This document shows, piece after piece, positions 9,201 to 18,455 of a stretch of 64,000 bases of DNA. The DNA is from Pseudomonas graminis (lineage in GTDB: Bacteria; Pseudomonadota; Gammaproteobacteria; Pseudomonadales; Pseudomonadaceae), in assembly GCF_013201545.1 (NCBI RefSeq), contig NZ_CP053746.1, positions 2,817,001-2,881,000 on the forward strand, in the 5' to 3' direction. A model generated the notes under the pieces. The model was given only the letters and a program-made list of their open reading frames with translations, was not told where the DNA came from and did no database searches. A program made the position numbers and the translations under genes. Position 1 is the first letter of the stretch. Every line of letters begins with the position of its first letter.

Positions 9201-9364
9201 CGGTGCTGGCGATGATTCCGCTGTCACGCAGCGTGTTTTTCGGGCCCATGGCCGTCGCCATCATGGGCGGCCTGATCGTCGCTACCGCACTCACCCTGCT
9301 GTTTTTGCCCGCACTGTATGCGGCGTGGTTCAGGGTGAAAAAGGATGAGCGGGTCGAGGTTTGA
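6284..9364 (+). CDS. RND efflux permease, HAE-1/TriC-like
   Basis: 1026 residues, the normal size for AcrB-type proton-driven exporters. TM1 is at about 14-31. The proton-relay pair D402-D403 lies in GLLVDDAIIAVE (TM4), and the second half repeats the 6-TM arrangement with GMIMRNSVILVDQIE. Porter motifs such as the early WPGASAEEV are present. AAGGAG just upstream and the 4-bp gap to the adaptor indicate one operon. It should export amphiphilic compounds from periplasm or inner membrane. No outer-membrane factor gene follows, so it probably uses a shared OprM/TolC-like channel. The substrate is unknown. Confidence 0.93.
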   Translation: MRFNLSEWALRNRQMVLYLMILLAAVGALSYTKLGQSEDPPFTFKAMVIRTLWPGASAEEVSRQVTDRIEKKLMETGDYERIVSFSRPGESQVTFVARDSLVSARLPELWYQIRKKISDIRQNLPAGVQGPFFNDEFGTTFGNIYALTGEGFDYAVLKDYADRIQIQLQRVKDVGKVELLGLQDEKIWIELSNVKLATLGLPMQSVQQALEAQNAVVAASFFETPSERVQLRVTGRFQTVDEIRSFPIRVGDRTFRISDLADVRRGFNDPPAPQMRFMGQDAIGLAVAMKDGGDILVLGRALETEFVRLQNNLPAGMQLRKVSDQPAAVKTSVGEFVQVLAEALGIVLLVSFFSLGVRTGMVVALAIPLVLAMTFACMYYLGIGLHKISLGALVLALGLLVDDAIIAVEMMAIKMEQGYDRLKAASFAWTSTAFPMLTGTLITAAGFLPIATAQSSTGEYTRSIFQVVTIALIASWIAAVVFVPYLGARLLPDLAKIHAAKHGVGAHAPDPYGTPFYRRVRGLVGWCVRRRKTVIVLTIALFALSIFMFRFVPQQFFPASGRLELMVDLKLAEGASLTSTAEQVKRLEAMIKDHAGVENYVAYVGTGSPRFYLPLDQQLPAASFAQFVVLAKTIEDREALRTWLIQTLDEQFPMLRPRVTRLENGPPVGYPVQFRVTGEHIDEVRALARKVAAKVRENPHVVNVHLDWEEPSKVVYLNVDQDRARALGVTTADLSRFLQSQLTGSSVSQYREDDELIEILLRGTEQERHELGSLASLSVPTSNGSSVALSQVATLEYGFEEGIIWHRNRLPNVTVRADIYGKEQPATLVKQILPTLEDVRAELPDGYLLEVGGTVEDSARGQNSVNAGVPLFIVVVLTLLMIQLRSFSRTFMVFLTAPLGLIGVTLFLLLFNQPFGFVAMLGTIALSGMIMRNSVILVDQIEQDIAAGLDRWQAIIEATVRRFRPIVLTALAAVLAMIPLSRSVFFGPMAVAIMGGLIVATALTLLFLPALYAAWFRVKKDERVEV

Positions 9365-9379
9365 TCGCTTAACCCGCCA

Positions 9380-9401
9380 CGGCGCGTCTCATAACGCGCC
9401 G
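9380..9401. terminator. Hairpin between converging genes, overlapping a stop codon
   Basis: CGGCGCGT (9380-9387) pairs with ACGCGCCG (9394-9401) around a 6-base loop. The minus-strand stop codon of the DUF4197 gene (9389-9391) lies in the loop. It may act on both converging transcripts; there is no T-tract on either side. Confidence 0.45.
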
Positions 9402-10078
9402 AACACCTTCTTCGCCAGACCGGTCGCCGCCGCTGCCGGGTTGGCGCGGATGGTTTCCTCCTGTTTGGCGATCATCTCGAACAATCCGTTCAACGCCTTC
9501 TCGGTGACGTAGCCTTCAATGTTTGAGCTCTTCGCGTCCAGCACGCCCAGGGTCGCGGCCTGTCCGGCGAAGGCGTTGTATTTCTGCGCCAGGCCGACTT
9601 TGTCAGTGGCCTGTTTGATGATGGGCAGGAATTTGGCGCGGATCTGTTCGCGGCTGGAGGTGCTCAGGTACTGGGTGGCGGAGTCCTTGCCGCCGCCGAG
9701 GATGGCCTTGGCGTCCGACACGCTCATCTTTTTCACGGCGTCGACCAGCAACGTCTGCGCCTGGGGCATTGCTGCTTCCGCCGCCTGGTTCATGCTGTTT
9801 TCCAGCTGATCGACCTGCGCGCCCATGCCGAACTGCTTCATCTTCTTGGCGACCTTGCCCAGGTTGCCGGGCAGTTCGATGCGCACGTCCTTGTTGTTGC
9901 TGAACCCGCCGGGCACGCCCAGTTGCTTGACGGCGACCTGCGCGCTTTGGGTCAGGGCATCCTTCAGCCCGCCGGTGGCGTCCGATTGAGACAGATCATT
10001 GAGCGACAGCGCGAAGGCTCTGGCCGACAACAGCAGGCCGGCGCACACGCCAGTGAACGAAAGAGAGCGACGCAACAT
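9389..10078 (-). CDS. DUF4197 domain exported protein
   Basis: 229 residues from the ATG at 10078, which has AAGGAC about 8 bases upstream. A longer in-frame start at 10111 would precede the signal peptide and is less likely. Residues 1-23 (ending SARAFA) form a typical Sec signal peptide. The rest is largely helical and matches DUF4197, a proteobacterial periplasmic family of unknown function. The lipoprotein gene at 10118-10516 is transcribed just before it with a 39-bp gap, so the two may share a transcript. Confidence 0.85.
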   Translation of the reverse strand: MLRRSLSFTGVCAGLLLSARAFALSLNDLSQSDATGGLKDALTQSAQVAVKQLGVPGGFSNNKDVRIELPGNLGKVAKKMKQFGMGAQVDQLENSMNQAAEAAMPQAQTLLVDAVKKMSVSDAKAILGGGKDSATQYLSTSSREQIRAKFLPIIKQATDKVGLAQKYNAFAGQAATLGVLDAKSSNIEGYVTEKALNGLFEMIAKQEETIRANPAAAATGLAKKVFGAL

Positions 10079-10117
10079 GGGTAATGTCCTTTTCAGCGGT
10101 CTGTGATCCACGCCCGA

Positions 10118-10516
10118 TCAACGGGCCGGGCTCAAACGAATTTTGACGGGCGGTTTTTCGTCCAGCGTCAGGTCCACCGTGTAGCGCTCGGTGCTGATCA
10201 TCAGCAGCTTGCCGTCCACTTCGATGCGCGCGCTGACCGAGTAGGTGTGTCCCGCCTGGACCTGCTTCTGATCGTAGGTCAGGTGAAACGGCAGCGGCAC
10301 CTGGCCTTTGATCGGGCCATTCTGGCTGGCGAGGATCTGCGCGGGCGCGTCGGCCAGCGTCACGTCCTGCAGCGTAACCTTAAGCGTAGCGGTAGGCGGA
10401 AGCGCCATGCGCTGCAGGTAAAACACCTCGCCATCCACCGAGCCCGGCAGGTTGTCCGGCCCATGGGCGCAAGCGGCGAGCACGGTGGTCATGAGGGTGA
10501 GCAGGATGTGTTTCAT
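10118..10516 (-). CDS. YbaY/YscW-family lipoprotein
   Basis: 132 residues with a lipoprotein signal (MKHILLTLMTTVLAAC; Cys16 lipidated). The mature part is a small beta-rich domain of the YbaY/YscW type (VFYLQRMALPPTATLKVTL; later PFHLTYD). YscW-like lipoproteins act as pilotins for secretins in type III systems, but stand-alone YbaY copies have no firm role. No secretin gene is nearby, so a general envelope function is more likely. It is encoded upstream of the DUF4197 gene on the same strand. Confidence 0.85.
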   Translation of the reverse strand: MKHILLTLMTTVLAACAHGPDNLPGSVDGEVFYLQRMALPPTATLKVTLQDVTLADAPAQILASQNGPIKGQVPLPFHLTYDQKQVQAGHTYSVSARIEVDGKLLMISTERYTVDLTLDEKPPVKIRLSPAR

Positions 10517-10564
10517 GTGAATTTCCTTGTCATGTGAAACGTTAGGTAAGGCGTGCGTCGTCGC

Positions 10565-13057
10565 TCAGGCGATCGGCGCGGCCCCGACGACTTCATCACT
10601 GCGGTGCAGCGCCACCTGGCGGATCGACAGCCTGATTTCCGCTGGCAGTACGCGTTTGGCGGCGCCTTCCGCCAGATCCCCCAACATATCGTGATAGCTC
10701 AGTTTGTCGGCGGCGTCGGTGCGCAAGACGCCCTGATCCAGCAGCGTCTGGATGAAATGCCGGAACAGACTTTTGTCGAAAAATTCCGGCGCGTTCAGGC
10801 CGTGCAGGATCGATAACCGCTGGGCCATCGTCGTGCATAACTCCTCAAGCCCCTCGGCAGTGAGCGTGTGCTGACCGCTGTTGAGCAGCAGCGAGATCGC
10901 CATGTAGAAACGCTGCAGGGTCTGGGCAATCGCCCGCGACAGCACCGTCAGCAGCACGAAAGCCCGCGAGCTTGGCGCCGGGCGCAGGTAGACGCCGTTC
11001 TCGAATCGCAACAAGCCCTGCTCCACAAACGCCGCCAGCCACTGATCGATGACCTCATCCAGATCGTCCAGCGACCAGCGGATGAACAGCTCCGATTGCA
11101 GGTACGGATATAGCGCCCGGGTATACCGCAGAATCTGCTCGCGGCTCATCCGCGACGAGCTCTGGAAGAAGCAGGCCAGCAACGAAGGCAGCGCGAAAAT
11201 GTGCAGCACGTTGTTCCGGTAGTAGGTCATCAGGACGGCGTTTTGCTCGTCCAGGTACAGAATCTTGCCCAGCGCATCGCTGAGTTCCGAGAGCAGCTTC
11301 ATGTCCTTGACGTGCTCGATCAGGGCGCGACCATCGCCGTCCGGCAGCGTGGTATGGGGCGAGTAGGGCACGGTGCGCAACAGCGTCAGGTACAGATCGA
11401 GCACCCGCGCCAGAGCTTGATCGTCCAGCGCGTGTTTGGCGGTCGACAGCAACGCCAGCGCCACCAGATTCACCGGATTGATCGCCGCCGCTTCGTTCAG
11501 GTGGCGGGCCACGCGTTCGCCCAGACGGTGAGTGGTCTCGTTTAGCCAGGCCGGTTTGAACACCGGGCCCAGTTCCTGAGTGCGCCAGTCCGGCTGCTCA
11601 TGGTCGAGAAATTCGGTCAGCTTGATCGGCTCACCGAAATTCACCGACACCTGGCCGAAGCGCTGCTTTAGCGCGCCGATGACTTTGAAAATGTCGAAGA
11701 TCGACTCTTTCTTCTTCGCTGCACCGCGCAGTTCACCCAGGTAGGTCCGGCCTTCCAGCACCCGTTCATAGCCGATGTACACCGGCACGAACACGATGGG
11801 CATGCGCGAATTGCGCAGGAAACTGCGCAGGGTGATCGCCAGCATTCCGGTCTTCGGCTGCAACATGCGCCCGGTGCGCGAACGTCCGCCTTCGACGAAG
11901 TACTCCACCGGGAAACCTTTGGTGAACAGGGTGTGCAGGTATTCGTTGAACACCGCGGTGTACAGCGGATTGCCCTTGAACGTGCGGCGCATGAAAAACG
12001 CGCCGCCGCGCCGCAGCAGGCCACCGATCACCGGCATGTTGAGGTTGATACCTGCAGCGATATGCGGCGGGGTCAGGCCGTTGCGAAACAGCAGGTACGA
12101 CAGCAGCAGATAATCGATGTGGCTGCGGTGGCACGGCACATAAATGATCTCGTTGCCCTGGGCGACGTTCTGCACGCCCTCCAGGTGACTGACCTTGATG
12201 CCGTCGTAAATCTTGTTCCAGAACCAGCTCAGCACCACTTCCAGAAACCGGATGGCGGTGTAGGTGTAGTCCGAGGCGATTTCGTTGCCATAATGCAGCG
12301 CTTTGTCCCGGGCCTTGGCTTCGGTGATTTTCTCCCGTGCGGCCTCGTCGAGAATGGCCTGCCTGACCAGCGGATCCGCCACCAGCCCTTTGACCAGATG
12401 GCGACGGTGGGAAAGGTCCGGGCCGATCACGGACGTCTTCAGGTTGCGGAAATGCACCCGCAGCAGGCGTTGAGCCATGCGCACCGTGCGCTCGTAACCC
12501 TTGTTCTGATCGACCAGCTCACGCAGATGAACCGGTGCCGAGAACTGCACGCGGGTCTTGCGGCCCAGGATCAGAATGGTCACAAAGCGACGCAGACGCC
12601 CGGTCACCTTCCAACTGTCGGCAAACAGCAGTTTCCACGGGCTGTCCTCCTTGTCCGGGGACTGGCCCCAGAAGACGCTGACCGGAATGACTTGCGCGTC
12701 TTCCGTAGCGTTCTGTGTGACCGCGCCGACCAGACGTTCAAGGGTCGGCGGTGCGCCGCGTTTGTCGTGGCGCCCCAGCCAGTCAGGCTCGGGCGTCAGG
12801 TAGAAAAACGCGGCCGGCTCGGTCAGATTGCCGACCGCCACGGAGAGTACCGGGCGCGGCAGACCGGCCTTGCGGCACTCGGTATCGAGGACGGCGAGGT
12901 CGCTCATTGAAGGGTGTTGCAGCGCATAAAAAACCGGGCGGCTGCGGTCGAGATTGAGGGTGAAGGACGACTGGTTGATCGTCTCCGAGCGCACCCACAG
13001 GTAAAGCAGGCGGCGCACGGTGCCGAATACAAGACGGCGAAACGGGGAACGGGTCAT
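10565..13057 (-). CDS. plsB: Glycerol-3-phosphate 1-O-acyltransferase PlsB
   Basis: 830 residues, full length for the long membrane-associated PlsB type. It transfers an acyl chain from acyl-ACP or acyl-CoA to sn-1 of glycerol-3-phosphate, the first step of phospholipid synthesis, at the inner membrane. Acyltransferase block I is HRSHID (catalytic H310 and D315). The block GGRSRTGR (390-397) contributes to glycerol-3-phosphate binding, and block IV ([12 protein letters not shown]) follows. It appears to be transcribed alone. cdsA, which acts later in phospholipid synthesis, is also in this window. Confidence 0.97.
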   Translation of the reverse strand: MTRSPFRRLVFGTVRRLLYLWVRSETINQSSFTLNLDRSRPVFYALQHPSMSDLAVLDTECRKAGLPRPVLSVAVGNLTEPAAFFYLTPEPDWLGRHDKRGAPPTLERLVGAVTQNATEDAQVIPVSVFWGQSPDKEDSPWKLLFADSWKVTGRLRRFVTILILGRKTRVQFSAPVHLRELVDQNKGYERTVRMAQRLLRVHFRNLKTSVIGPDLSHRRHLVKGLVADPLVRQAILDEAAREKITEAKARDKALHYGNEIASDYTYTAIRFLEVVLSWFWNKIYDGIKVSHLEGVQNVAQGNEIIYVPCHRSHIDYLLLSYLLFRNGLTPPHIAAGINLNMPVIGGLLRRGGAFFMRRTFKGNPLYTAVFNEYLHTLFTKGFPVEYFVEGGRSRTGRMLQPKTGMLAITLRSFLRNSRMPIVFVPVYIGYERVLEGRTYLGELRGAAKKKESIFDIFKVIGALKQRFGQVSVNFGEPIKLTEFLDHEQPDWRTQELGPVFKPAWLNETTHRLGERVARHLNEAAAINPVNLVALALLSTAKHALDDQALARVLDLYLTLLRTVPYSPHTTLPDGDGRALIEHVKDMKLLSELSDALGKILYLDEQNAVLMTYYRNNVLHIFALPSLLACFFQSSSRMSREQILRYTRALYPYLQSELFIRWSLDDLDEVIDQWLAAFVEQGLLRFENGVYLRPAPSSRAFVLLTVLSRAIAQTLQRFYMAISLLLNSGQHTLTAEGLEELCTTMAQRLSILHGLNAPEFFDKSLFRHFIQTLLDQGVLRTDAADKLSYHDMLGDLAEGAAKRVLPAEIRLSIRQVALHRSDEVVGAAPIA

Positions 13058-13154
13058 AGAGTTCTGCTGAGAGGGGCGACGCCCGCGAGGCCGCCAGTTT
13101 GCCGCATATGGCGGGGATGGGCAAAGCGGCGCGGGCGCCCGTCAGGATGATGTA

Positions 13155-13532
13155 TCAGGACGTATGCCAGGTGATTTCTTCCTCACCATCCACGCTGATG
13201 CGGATCCATTGATCGGCTTCGGCGTCACTCTCTTCTTCGACCCATGTCCCCGGGGCGCAACGCACTTCGACCTTCAACGCGGCGAAGGCGGCACGGGCGC
13301 AGGCGATGTCGTCTTCCCACGGGGTTTTGTCGCTGTCCAGGCACAGGCTGTTCCACTTGCCGACGGCCTTGGGAATCCAGGTCACGGGCACGTTGTCCGC
13401 CTGGCATTTCCACGTCTGGCCTTTCTGTGCCCATTCGGTGCAAGGGCCGATGGCTTGAGTCAGCCATGCGGTGATTGCCTTATGGTCGACGTCAGCGTCT
13501 TTCAGGTAAATCTCGATATCGGGTTGGCGCAT
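13155..13532 (-). CDS. Small acidic hypothetical protein
   Basis: 125 residues, acidic, no signal peptide or membrane segment. Four cysteines (in GPCTEW, WKCQAD, SLCLD, IACARAA), with a fifth in VRCAPG, and many tryptophans are visible. I recall similar unnamed proteins in other pseudomonads but recognise no domain. Codon use is like its neighbours. It lies between plsB and rlmA on the same strand, about 65 bases downstream of rlmA, and could be the last gene of the ndvB-dapE-rlmA direction or independent. Function unknown. Confidence 0.7.
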   Translation of the reverse strand: MRQPDIEIYLKDADVDHKAITAWLTQAIGPCTEWAQKGQTWKCQADNVPVTWIPKAVGKWNSLCLDSDKTPWEDDIACARAAFAALKVEVRCAPGTWVEEESDAEADQWIRISVDGEEEITWHTS

Positions 13533-13597
13533 GGATGCCTCTTGGTTGTGCTGGAAAATCCACTCGCGGATTCAGTCTGTTCGGGTGCTTCAAGCCG

Positions 13598-14407
13598 TCA
13601 GTTCAGGACGAAATAATCGTAGCGCATGGACACCGTGACCTCGAACGGCTCGGCCTGCTCGATCACGTTCGCGCGGCGCTCGGCACTGGCGCGCCAGCCG
13701 TGGGGCGTCATGGCCAGCAGATTGGCGCGGGCCTGGCCGTCCGCCAGTGTCAGGGTGAAACGCAGGGTTTCGCTGTGCTGCAGGCTCATGCCTTCCGGCA
13801 CCAGGGCCAAGTGCTTGTCATCGCTGTAATCGCGGACTTCGTCGTACAGGCGCTGACGCAATTCCATCAGGTGATCGTTGGTCGGTCCTACACGCATCAG
13901 GCCACCGCCCGGCGAAAGCAGACGCTTGGCCTCGGCCCAGTCCAGCGGGCTGAACACGCTGGCGATGAACTGCATGCTCGCATCCGGCAGTGGCACGCGC
14001 GCCATGCTGGCAATCAACCAGGTGATGTTCGGGTCGCGTTTGCAGGCGCGCTTCACCGCTTCGCGGGAGATGTCCAGCGCGTAGCCGTCGGCGTCGGGCA
14101 GGCTCTGGGCGATCTGCGCGGTGTAATAACCCTCGCCACACCCAATGTCGAGCCAGTGCGCGGGGGCACGCTCGGCGGCCAGTTCGGCGAGACGCCTGGC
14201 GACTGGCGCGTAATGCCCGGCGTTGAGAAAGTCGCGGCGCGCCTCGACCATCGCCTGATTGTCGCCGGGGTCGCGGCTGTTCTTGTGCTGCACGGGCAGC
14301 AGATTCAGATACCCCTGACGGGCGCGGTCGAAGCGGTGCCCGGCCGGGCACACGACACCGTTATCCGCTGAATCGAGCGGGGCGGAGCAGATCGGGCAGG
14401 TCAGCAT
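13598..14407 (-). CDS. rlmA: 23S rRNA (guanine(745)-N1)-methyltransferase RlmA
   Basis: 269 residues from the ATG at 14407. RlmA methylates N1 of G745 (hairpin 35) of 23S rRNA. The N-terminal zinc knuckle is visible as C4, C7, C20 and H24 ([20 protein letters not shown]). A Rossmann methyltransferase domain follows, with the SAM motif LDIGCGEGYY at 86-95. An extended in-frame start at 14680 would run into dapE and is rejected. The start codon overlaps the dapE stop (TGATG), indicating translational coupling. Confidence 0.93.
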   Translation of the reverse strand: MLTCPICSAPLDSADNGVVCPAGHRFDRARQGYLNLLPVQHKNSRDPGDNQAMVEARRDFLNAGHYAPVARRLAELAAERAPAHWLDIGCGEGYYTAQIAQSLPDADGYALDISREAVKRACKRDPNITWLIASMARVPLPDASMQFIASVFSPLDWAEAKRLLSPGGGLMRVGPTNDHLMELRQRLYDEVRDYSDDKHLALVPEGMSLQHSETLRFTLTLADGQARANLLAMTPHGWRASAERRANVIEQAEPFEVTVSMRYDYFVLN

Positions 14408-15558
14408 CAGGCGAGCAACTTGACCAGGGTCTGGTAGTAGATCTCGGTCAGCACGTCGAGATCGCTGGCGAGGATGCGTTCGTTGACTTGATGGATCGTC
14501 GCATTGACCGGCCCCAGTTCGACCACTTGGGTGCCGAGGGTGGCGATGAAGCGACCGTCCGAGGTGCCGCCGCTGGTCGACGCACGGGTGTCGCGGCCGG
14601 TGACGTGTTTGATGCTCGCCGACACTGCGTCCAGCAGTGCGCCCGGTTCGGTGAGGAACGGCAGGCCGGACAGCGCCCATTCCACGTGCCAGTCCAGATC
14701 GTGTTTGTCGAGAATAGCGGCGACGCGTTGCTTGAGGCCTTCGACGGTGGATTCGGTGGAGAAACGGAAATTGAACACGGCCATCAGATCCCCCGGGATC
14801 ACATTGGTGGCGCCGGTGCCGGAATTCAGGTTGGAGATCTGGAAGCTGGTCGGCGGGAAGAAATCATTGCCGTTGTCCCAGTGCTCGGCGGCCAGCTCAG
14901 CCAGCGCCGGTGCTGCCAGATGAATGGGGTTCTTCGCCAGATGCGGGTAGGCGACATGGCCCTGAATGCCTTTGACGGTGAGGGTTGCGCCCAGTGAACC
15001 GCGACGGCCGTTCTTGACCACATCGCCCACCAGCGTCGTGCTCGATGGTTCGCCGACGATGCACCAGTCGAGCCGTTCGTTGCGCGCCGCCAGACGCTCG
15101 ACCACTGCTTTGGTGCCGTGGTGCGCCGGGCCTTCTTCGTCGCTGGTGATCAGATAGGCCACTTTGCCCTTGTGGTTCGGGTGATCGGCGACGAAACGCT
15201 CGGTGGCGACAATCATCGACGCCAGGCTGCCTTTCATGTCCGCCGCGCCACGGCCGCAGAGCATGCCGTCTTCGTCGATCAGCGCGCTGAACGGATCATT
15301 CTGCCAGGCCTGAACCGGTCCGGTCGGCACCACGTCGGTGTGACCGGCAAAACACAGCACCGGACCGTCCTGGCTGCCGTGGGTGGCCCAGAAGTTATCC
15401 ACATCCTGAATACGCATTGGCTCCAGCGCAAAACCGGCATCGCTCAGGCGTTTCATCATCACGGCCTGGCAGTCGGCGTCCAGTGGCGTGACGGATGGGC
15501 GACGGATCAAGTCGCAGGCGAGTTGCAGCGTGGGCGAGAGGTCAGCTGGGGCTGTCAT
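14407..15558 (-). CDS. dapE: Succinyl-diaminopimelate desuccinylase DapE
   Basis: 383 residues. A di-zinc M20 hydrolase that releases succinate from N-succinyl-LL-diaminopimelate in lysine and meso-DAP synthesis. Metal and catalytic motifs are in place: AGHTDVVP (H73, D75), GRGAADMKG (D107) and TSDEEGPA (E141, E142). rlmA overlaps its stop by one base. ndvB lies upstream on the same strand, separated by a good terminator at 15616-15641, so dapE probably has its own promoter in the 100-bp gap. dapD and dapC of the same pathway lie 6-10 kb away. Confidence 0.97.
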   Translation of the reverse strand: MTAPADLSPTLQLACDLIRRPSVTPLDADCQAVMMKRLSDAGFALEPMRIQDVDNFWATHGSQDGPVLCFAGHTDVVPTGPVQAWQNDPFSALIDEDGMLCGRGAADMKGSLASMIVATERFVADHPNHKGKVAYLITSDEEGPAHHGTKAVVERLAARNERLDWCIVGEPSSTTLVGDVVKNGRRGSLGATLTVKGIQGHVAYPHLAKNPIHLAAPALAELAAEHWDNGNDFFPPTSFQISNLNSGTGATNVIPGDLMAVFNFRFSTESTVEGLKQRVAAILDKHDLDWHVEWALSGLPFLTEPGALLDAVSASIKHVTGRDTRASTSGGTSDGRFIATLGTQVVELGPVNATIHQVNERILASDLDVLTEIYYQTLVKLLA

Positions 15559-15615
15559 GAAAGGTCCGAGATATTGAGTGAAGGCAAGGCATAAACCGGC
15601 GAATAGCTTAAAGCA

Positions 15616-15641
15616 AAACGGCGACCCGAAGGCCGCCGTTT
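15616..15641 (-). terminator. Intrinsic terminator of ndvB
   Basis: AAACGGCG (15616-15623) pairs with CGCCGTTT (15634-15641). Read on the minus strand the stem continues into TTTTGCTTT. It stands between ndvB and dapE and should limit read-through. Confidence 0.75.
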
Positions 15642-15660
15642 AGTACAGCGCCCCATTGTT

Positions 15661-18249
15661 TCAGGCGGTAGCGGGTTCGTCTGCCGGTTTCGGTTTCGGC
15701 AGCGACGACAGAAACGCCATGATCAACGCCGCCAGATACGGCAGCGATTGCACCAGCAGCATGATGACCCAGAAGCGCATGTCGTTGCTCGGCAGACCCT
15801 GTACCAGACAGATCCCCAATGCAGCGCCCCACAGCATCAGCATGATGAACAACTCTTCGCGGGCCTCGGAAATCGCCACCAGCAAGCCATGGCTTTCGGC
15901 GTTTTTCGGGGTGCGGAAGAACGGGATGCTGGTGGTGAAGAACCCGTACAGCACCGCTTTGGCGATGGTGTGAGACAGCGCCAGCCCCGCGAGCGCTGCG
16001 TAGAACGCGTCCGTGAGGTTCACGCCAACGGCGCGACGGTACAGGAAGATGATCTTGCCGACCTTGAAGAAGAACAGCGCCAGCGGCGGAATCGCGAAAA
16101 TCAGCAGCGGTGGATCAACACGGTTGGGCACGATGATCATCGCCGACGACCAGAGCAGTGCGCCGACCGTAAAGAAGATGTTCATCCCATCGGCCACCCA
16201 CGGCAGCCAGCCCGCGAGGAAGTGATAGCGCTGGCCGCGGGTCAGCTCAGTGTCCTTGCCGCGCAGCAGGCTGGCGGCGTGACGCTTGATAATCTGAATC
16301 GCGCCATAGGCCCAGCGGAAACGCTGCTTTTTGAAGTCGATGAAGGTGTCGGGCATCAAGCCCTTGCCGAAGCTATTGTGCGCGTACGCTGCCGAATAGC
16401 CTTTTTCGAACACGCGAAGGCCCAGCTCGGCGTCTTCACAGATGCACCAGTCCGCCCAGCCCAGTTCTTCCAGAACCGAGCGACGGGTCATGGTCATGGT
16501 GCCGTGCTGAATGATCGCATCGCGGTCATTGCGGGTGACCATGCCGATGTAGAAGAAGCCTTTGTATTCGGAGTAACAGAGCTTCTTGAACGCACTTTCG
16601 TGCTGGTCGCGGTAGTCCTGCGGCGACTGCACCACAGCGATTTTCGGATCGGCGAAGTGCGGAACCATGTGCTTGAGCCAGTTGCGGTCGACGCAGTAGT
16701 CCGAGTCAATCACGGCAATTACTTCGGCATCCGGCGCGGTGTGCGGGATCAGGTAGTTCAGGGCGCCGCCCTTGAAGCCGGCCAGCGGCGCGACGTGGAA
16801 AAACTTGAAGCGCGGCCCGAGCATTTCGCAGTGGGCCTTGACCGGCTCCCACACGGCGGGGTCCTTGGTGTTGTTGTCGATCAGCAACACTTCGAAATCC
16901 GGATAATCCAGCGCCGCCAGGGCGTTGAGGGTCTGTTTGACCATTTCCGGCGGCTCGTTGTAGCAGGGCACGTGAATGGACACTTTCGGTCTGTAGGCCG
17001 AATCCCCTTCAACGGGCAGGAATTCGCGGCGGCGTTTGTGCGTCCACACCGCTTCGGCCAGCTCGTGGGCCTCGGTCAACAAGACGATAAAGACGCCGAA
17101 TGCGCCGAGCGCCAGTAAAAATCCTACGAGCAGACTGAACCAGGTGCTGTATTGCTGGCTGTAGTCGTAGCCGATCCAGACCAGGACAGATCCACACAGG
17201 AAAGCAATAAAGGTCAGGAATGTCCGGCCACGCTGACGCAGCGCCGAGCCATCAATCAGCAACAAGGCGAGGGCAAGCATCGCCAACACCGCGGAACCGA
17301 TCGCCAATACACGCCACTGCGGGATCGCAACGACCGGGCCTTCGAAGTTGAATTTCTGCTGGCGGGCGGCGTTGTACACGCCCCAATAGGCACCAACCGA
17401 TCCTTCGTCGCTGGCTTTCCACGGCTGGTCGAAGGCTTCGATCACAAAGTAGTTGAAGCCTTGACGGTTGAGCTTGTTGACCAGCGTGCGCAGGTAGACC
17501 GCCTGATCCGCCTGGGTGGCGTCCGCACCGCCGCGCATGTGGCCGTTGCTCGGCCAGCCGACTTCAGAGAGCAGCAGCGGCTTTTTCGGGAACATGCGTT
17601 TCAGTTCGCGGGCACGATCAAGCACGTACTGACCGGCTTTATCCATCGGGATGTATTCCCAGTACGGCAGGATGTGCGCGGCGACCAGGTCAACGTGCTT
17701 GGCCAGTTCCGGGTACTTTTCCCAGATATGCCACTGCTCGGACGTGGTCACCGGGACTTTGACGGCGGCGCGCACGCGGTCGAGGGCGGCCATCAGGTCC
17801 TTGGGTTTGATCTCTTCGCGGTACAGCGCCTCGTTGCCGACCACCACGCGAACGACGCTGCGCGAGGTGTTCGCCAGTTCGATCGCCGTGGTGATTTCGC
17901 GCTCGTTTCGCTCCAGGTCCGGACTGATCCAGATGCCGAGGGTCACCCGCAGGCCGAACTCCTCGGCCAGCTTGGGGATGTCCTTGAGCGTGCCGTCCAC
18001 TGAATAGATACGGATGTTGTCCGTCTGCTTGCTCATCAGCTCCAGGTCCTGACGCATTTCTTCGTCGGATGGGTAGGAATCTTTCTGTGGATTCTGCCCC
18101 AGGCGGAAAGGCGAATAGGAGAAGCCGGAGATCTGTTCAGGCCAGTTGGGGGCGGTGACGGGGCGGTTGATCAGCGCCCAGAAGCCGGTGAACAGCGCAG
18201 CAATCGCCACGACGACAACAAGGTTGAGTCCAAATTTACGCGATGACAT
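15661..18249 (-). CDS. ndvB: Beta-(1,3)-glucan biosynthesis glycosyltransferase NdvB
   Basis: 862 residues. Two catalytic parts are visible. A periplasmic GH17-like domain spans about 38-305, with candidate catalytic acids E140 (VVGNEAL) and E229 (LSEVGWPSNG). After TM segments at about 313-400 comes a family-2 glycosyltransferase with VIDSDY (D515/D517), CEDAELG (E605/D606) and QRFRW (642-646). More TM helices close the protein. The ATG at 18249 is chosen because earlier in-frame ATGs precede the natural signal-anchor. The P. aeruginosa orthologue makes cyclic glucans linked to biofilm antibiotic tolerance. As there, dapE is the next gene. Confidence 0.93.
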   Translation of the reverse strand: MSSRKFGLNLVVVVAIAALFTGFWALINRPVTAPNWPEQISGFSYSPFRLGQNPQKDSYPSDEEMRQDLELMSKQTDNIRIYSVDGTLKDIPKLAEEFGLRVTLGIWISPDLERNEREITTAIELANTSRSVVRVVVGNEALYREEIKPKDLMAALDRVRAAVKVPVTTSEQWHIWEKYPELAKHVDLVAAHILPYWEYIPMDKAGQYVLDRARELKRMFPKKPLLLSEVGWPSNGHMRGGADATQADQAVYLRTLVNKLNRQGFNYFVIEAFDQPWKASDEGSVGAYWGVYNAARQQKFNFEGPVVAIPQWRVLAIGSAVLAMLALALLLIDGSALRQRGRTFLTFIAFLCGSVLVWIGYDYSQQYSTWFSLLVGFLLALGAFGVFIVLLTEAHELAEAVWTHKRRREFLPVEGDSAYRPKVSIHVPCYNEPPEMVKQTLNALAALDYPDFEVLLIDNNTKDPAVWEPVKAHCEMLGPRFKFFHVAPLAGFKGGALNYLIPHTAPDAEVIAVIDSDYCVDRNWLKHMVPHFADPKIAVVQSPQDYRDQHESAFKKLCYSEYKGFFYIGMVTRNDRDAIIQHGTMTMTRRSVLEELGWADWCICEDAELGLRVFEKGYSAAYAHNSFGKGLMPDTFIDFKKQRFRWAYGAIQIIKRHAASLLRGKDTELTRGQRYHFLAGWLPWVADGMNIFFTVGALLWSSAMIIVPNRVDPPLLIFAIPPLALFFFKVGKIIFLYRRAVGVNLTDAFYAALAGLALSHTIAKAVLYGFFTTSIPFFRTPKNAESHGLLVAISEAREELFIMLMLWGAALGICLVQGLPSNDMRFWVIMLLVQSLPYLAALIMAFLSSLPKPKPADEPATA

Positions 18250-18310
18250 AGGTGCTTCAGGTTCCAAGAGGGGAACGGGGAGGAGTGACAGGGTACAGCG
18301 GGCCGAAACT

Positions 18311-18336
18311 TTGGCAACCGACACGTGTTGAAGTTC
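18311..18336 (-). promoter_or_regulatory. Possible AlgU (sigma-E-like) promoter for ndvB
   Basis: Read on the minus strand, GAACTT (18336-18331) is followed about 15 bases later by GCCAAAG, near the AlgU pattern GAACTT-N16/17-TCNAA. The spacer holds the palindrome ACACGTGT. The position, about 60-85 bp before ndvB, is suitable. The -10 match is imperfect. Confidence 0.25.
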
Positions 18337-18428
18337 TGTTCGGCCAGGCTCGTAGGCCGTTACCTGTCCTGCATTGGGCAGGCGGGGAAAGAGGGGACTT
18401 TCAGACCAAACGCCTGCCACTCAGCGCT

Positions 18429-18455
18429 TTGCGAATCGCCGTCAGGGCCTATAAT
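18429..18455 (+). promoter_or_regulatory. Sigma-70 promoter for tcdA
   Basis: A perfect TATAAT -10 at 18450-18455 is preceded by TTGCGA (18429-18434, 15-bp spacer) or TTTGCG one base earlier (16 bp). The -10 is 28 bp before the tcdA start codon. Confidence 0.5.

Noticed and set aside
15748..17118. 456-codon + strand frame inside ndvB
   Set aside because: Rich in H, Q, R and V with no family resemblance; lies wholly antisense to ndvB.
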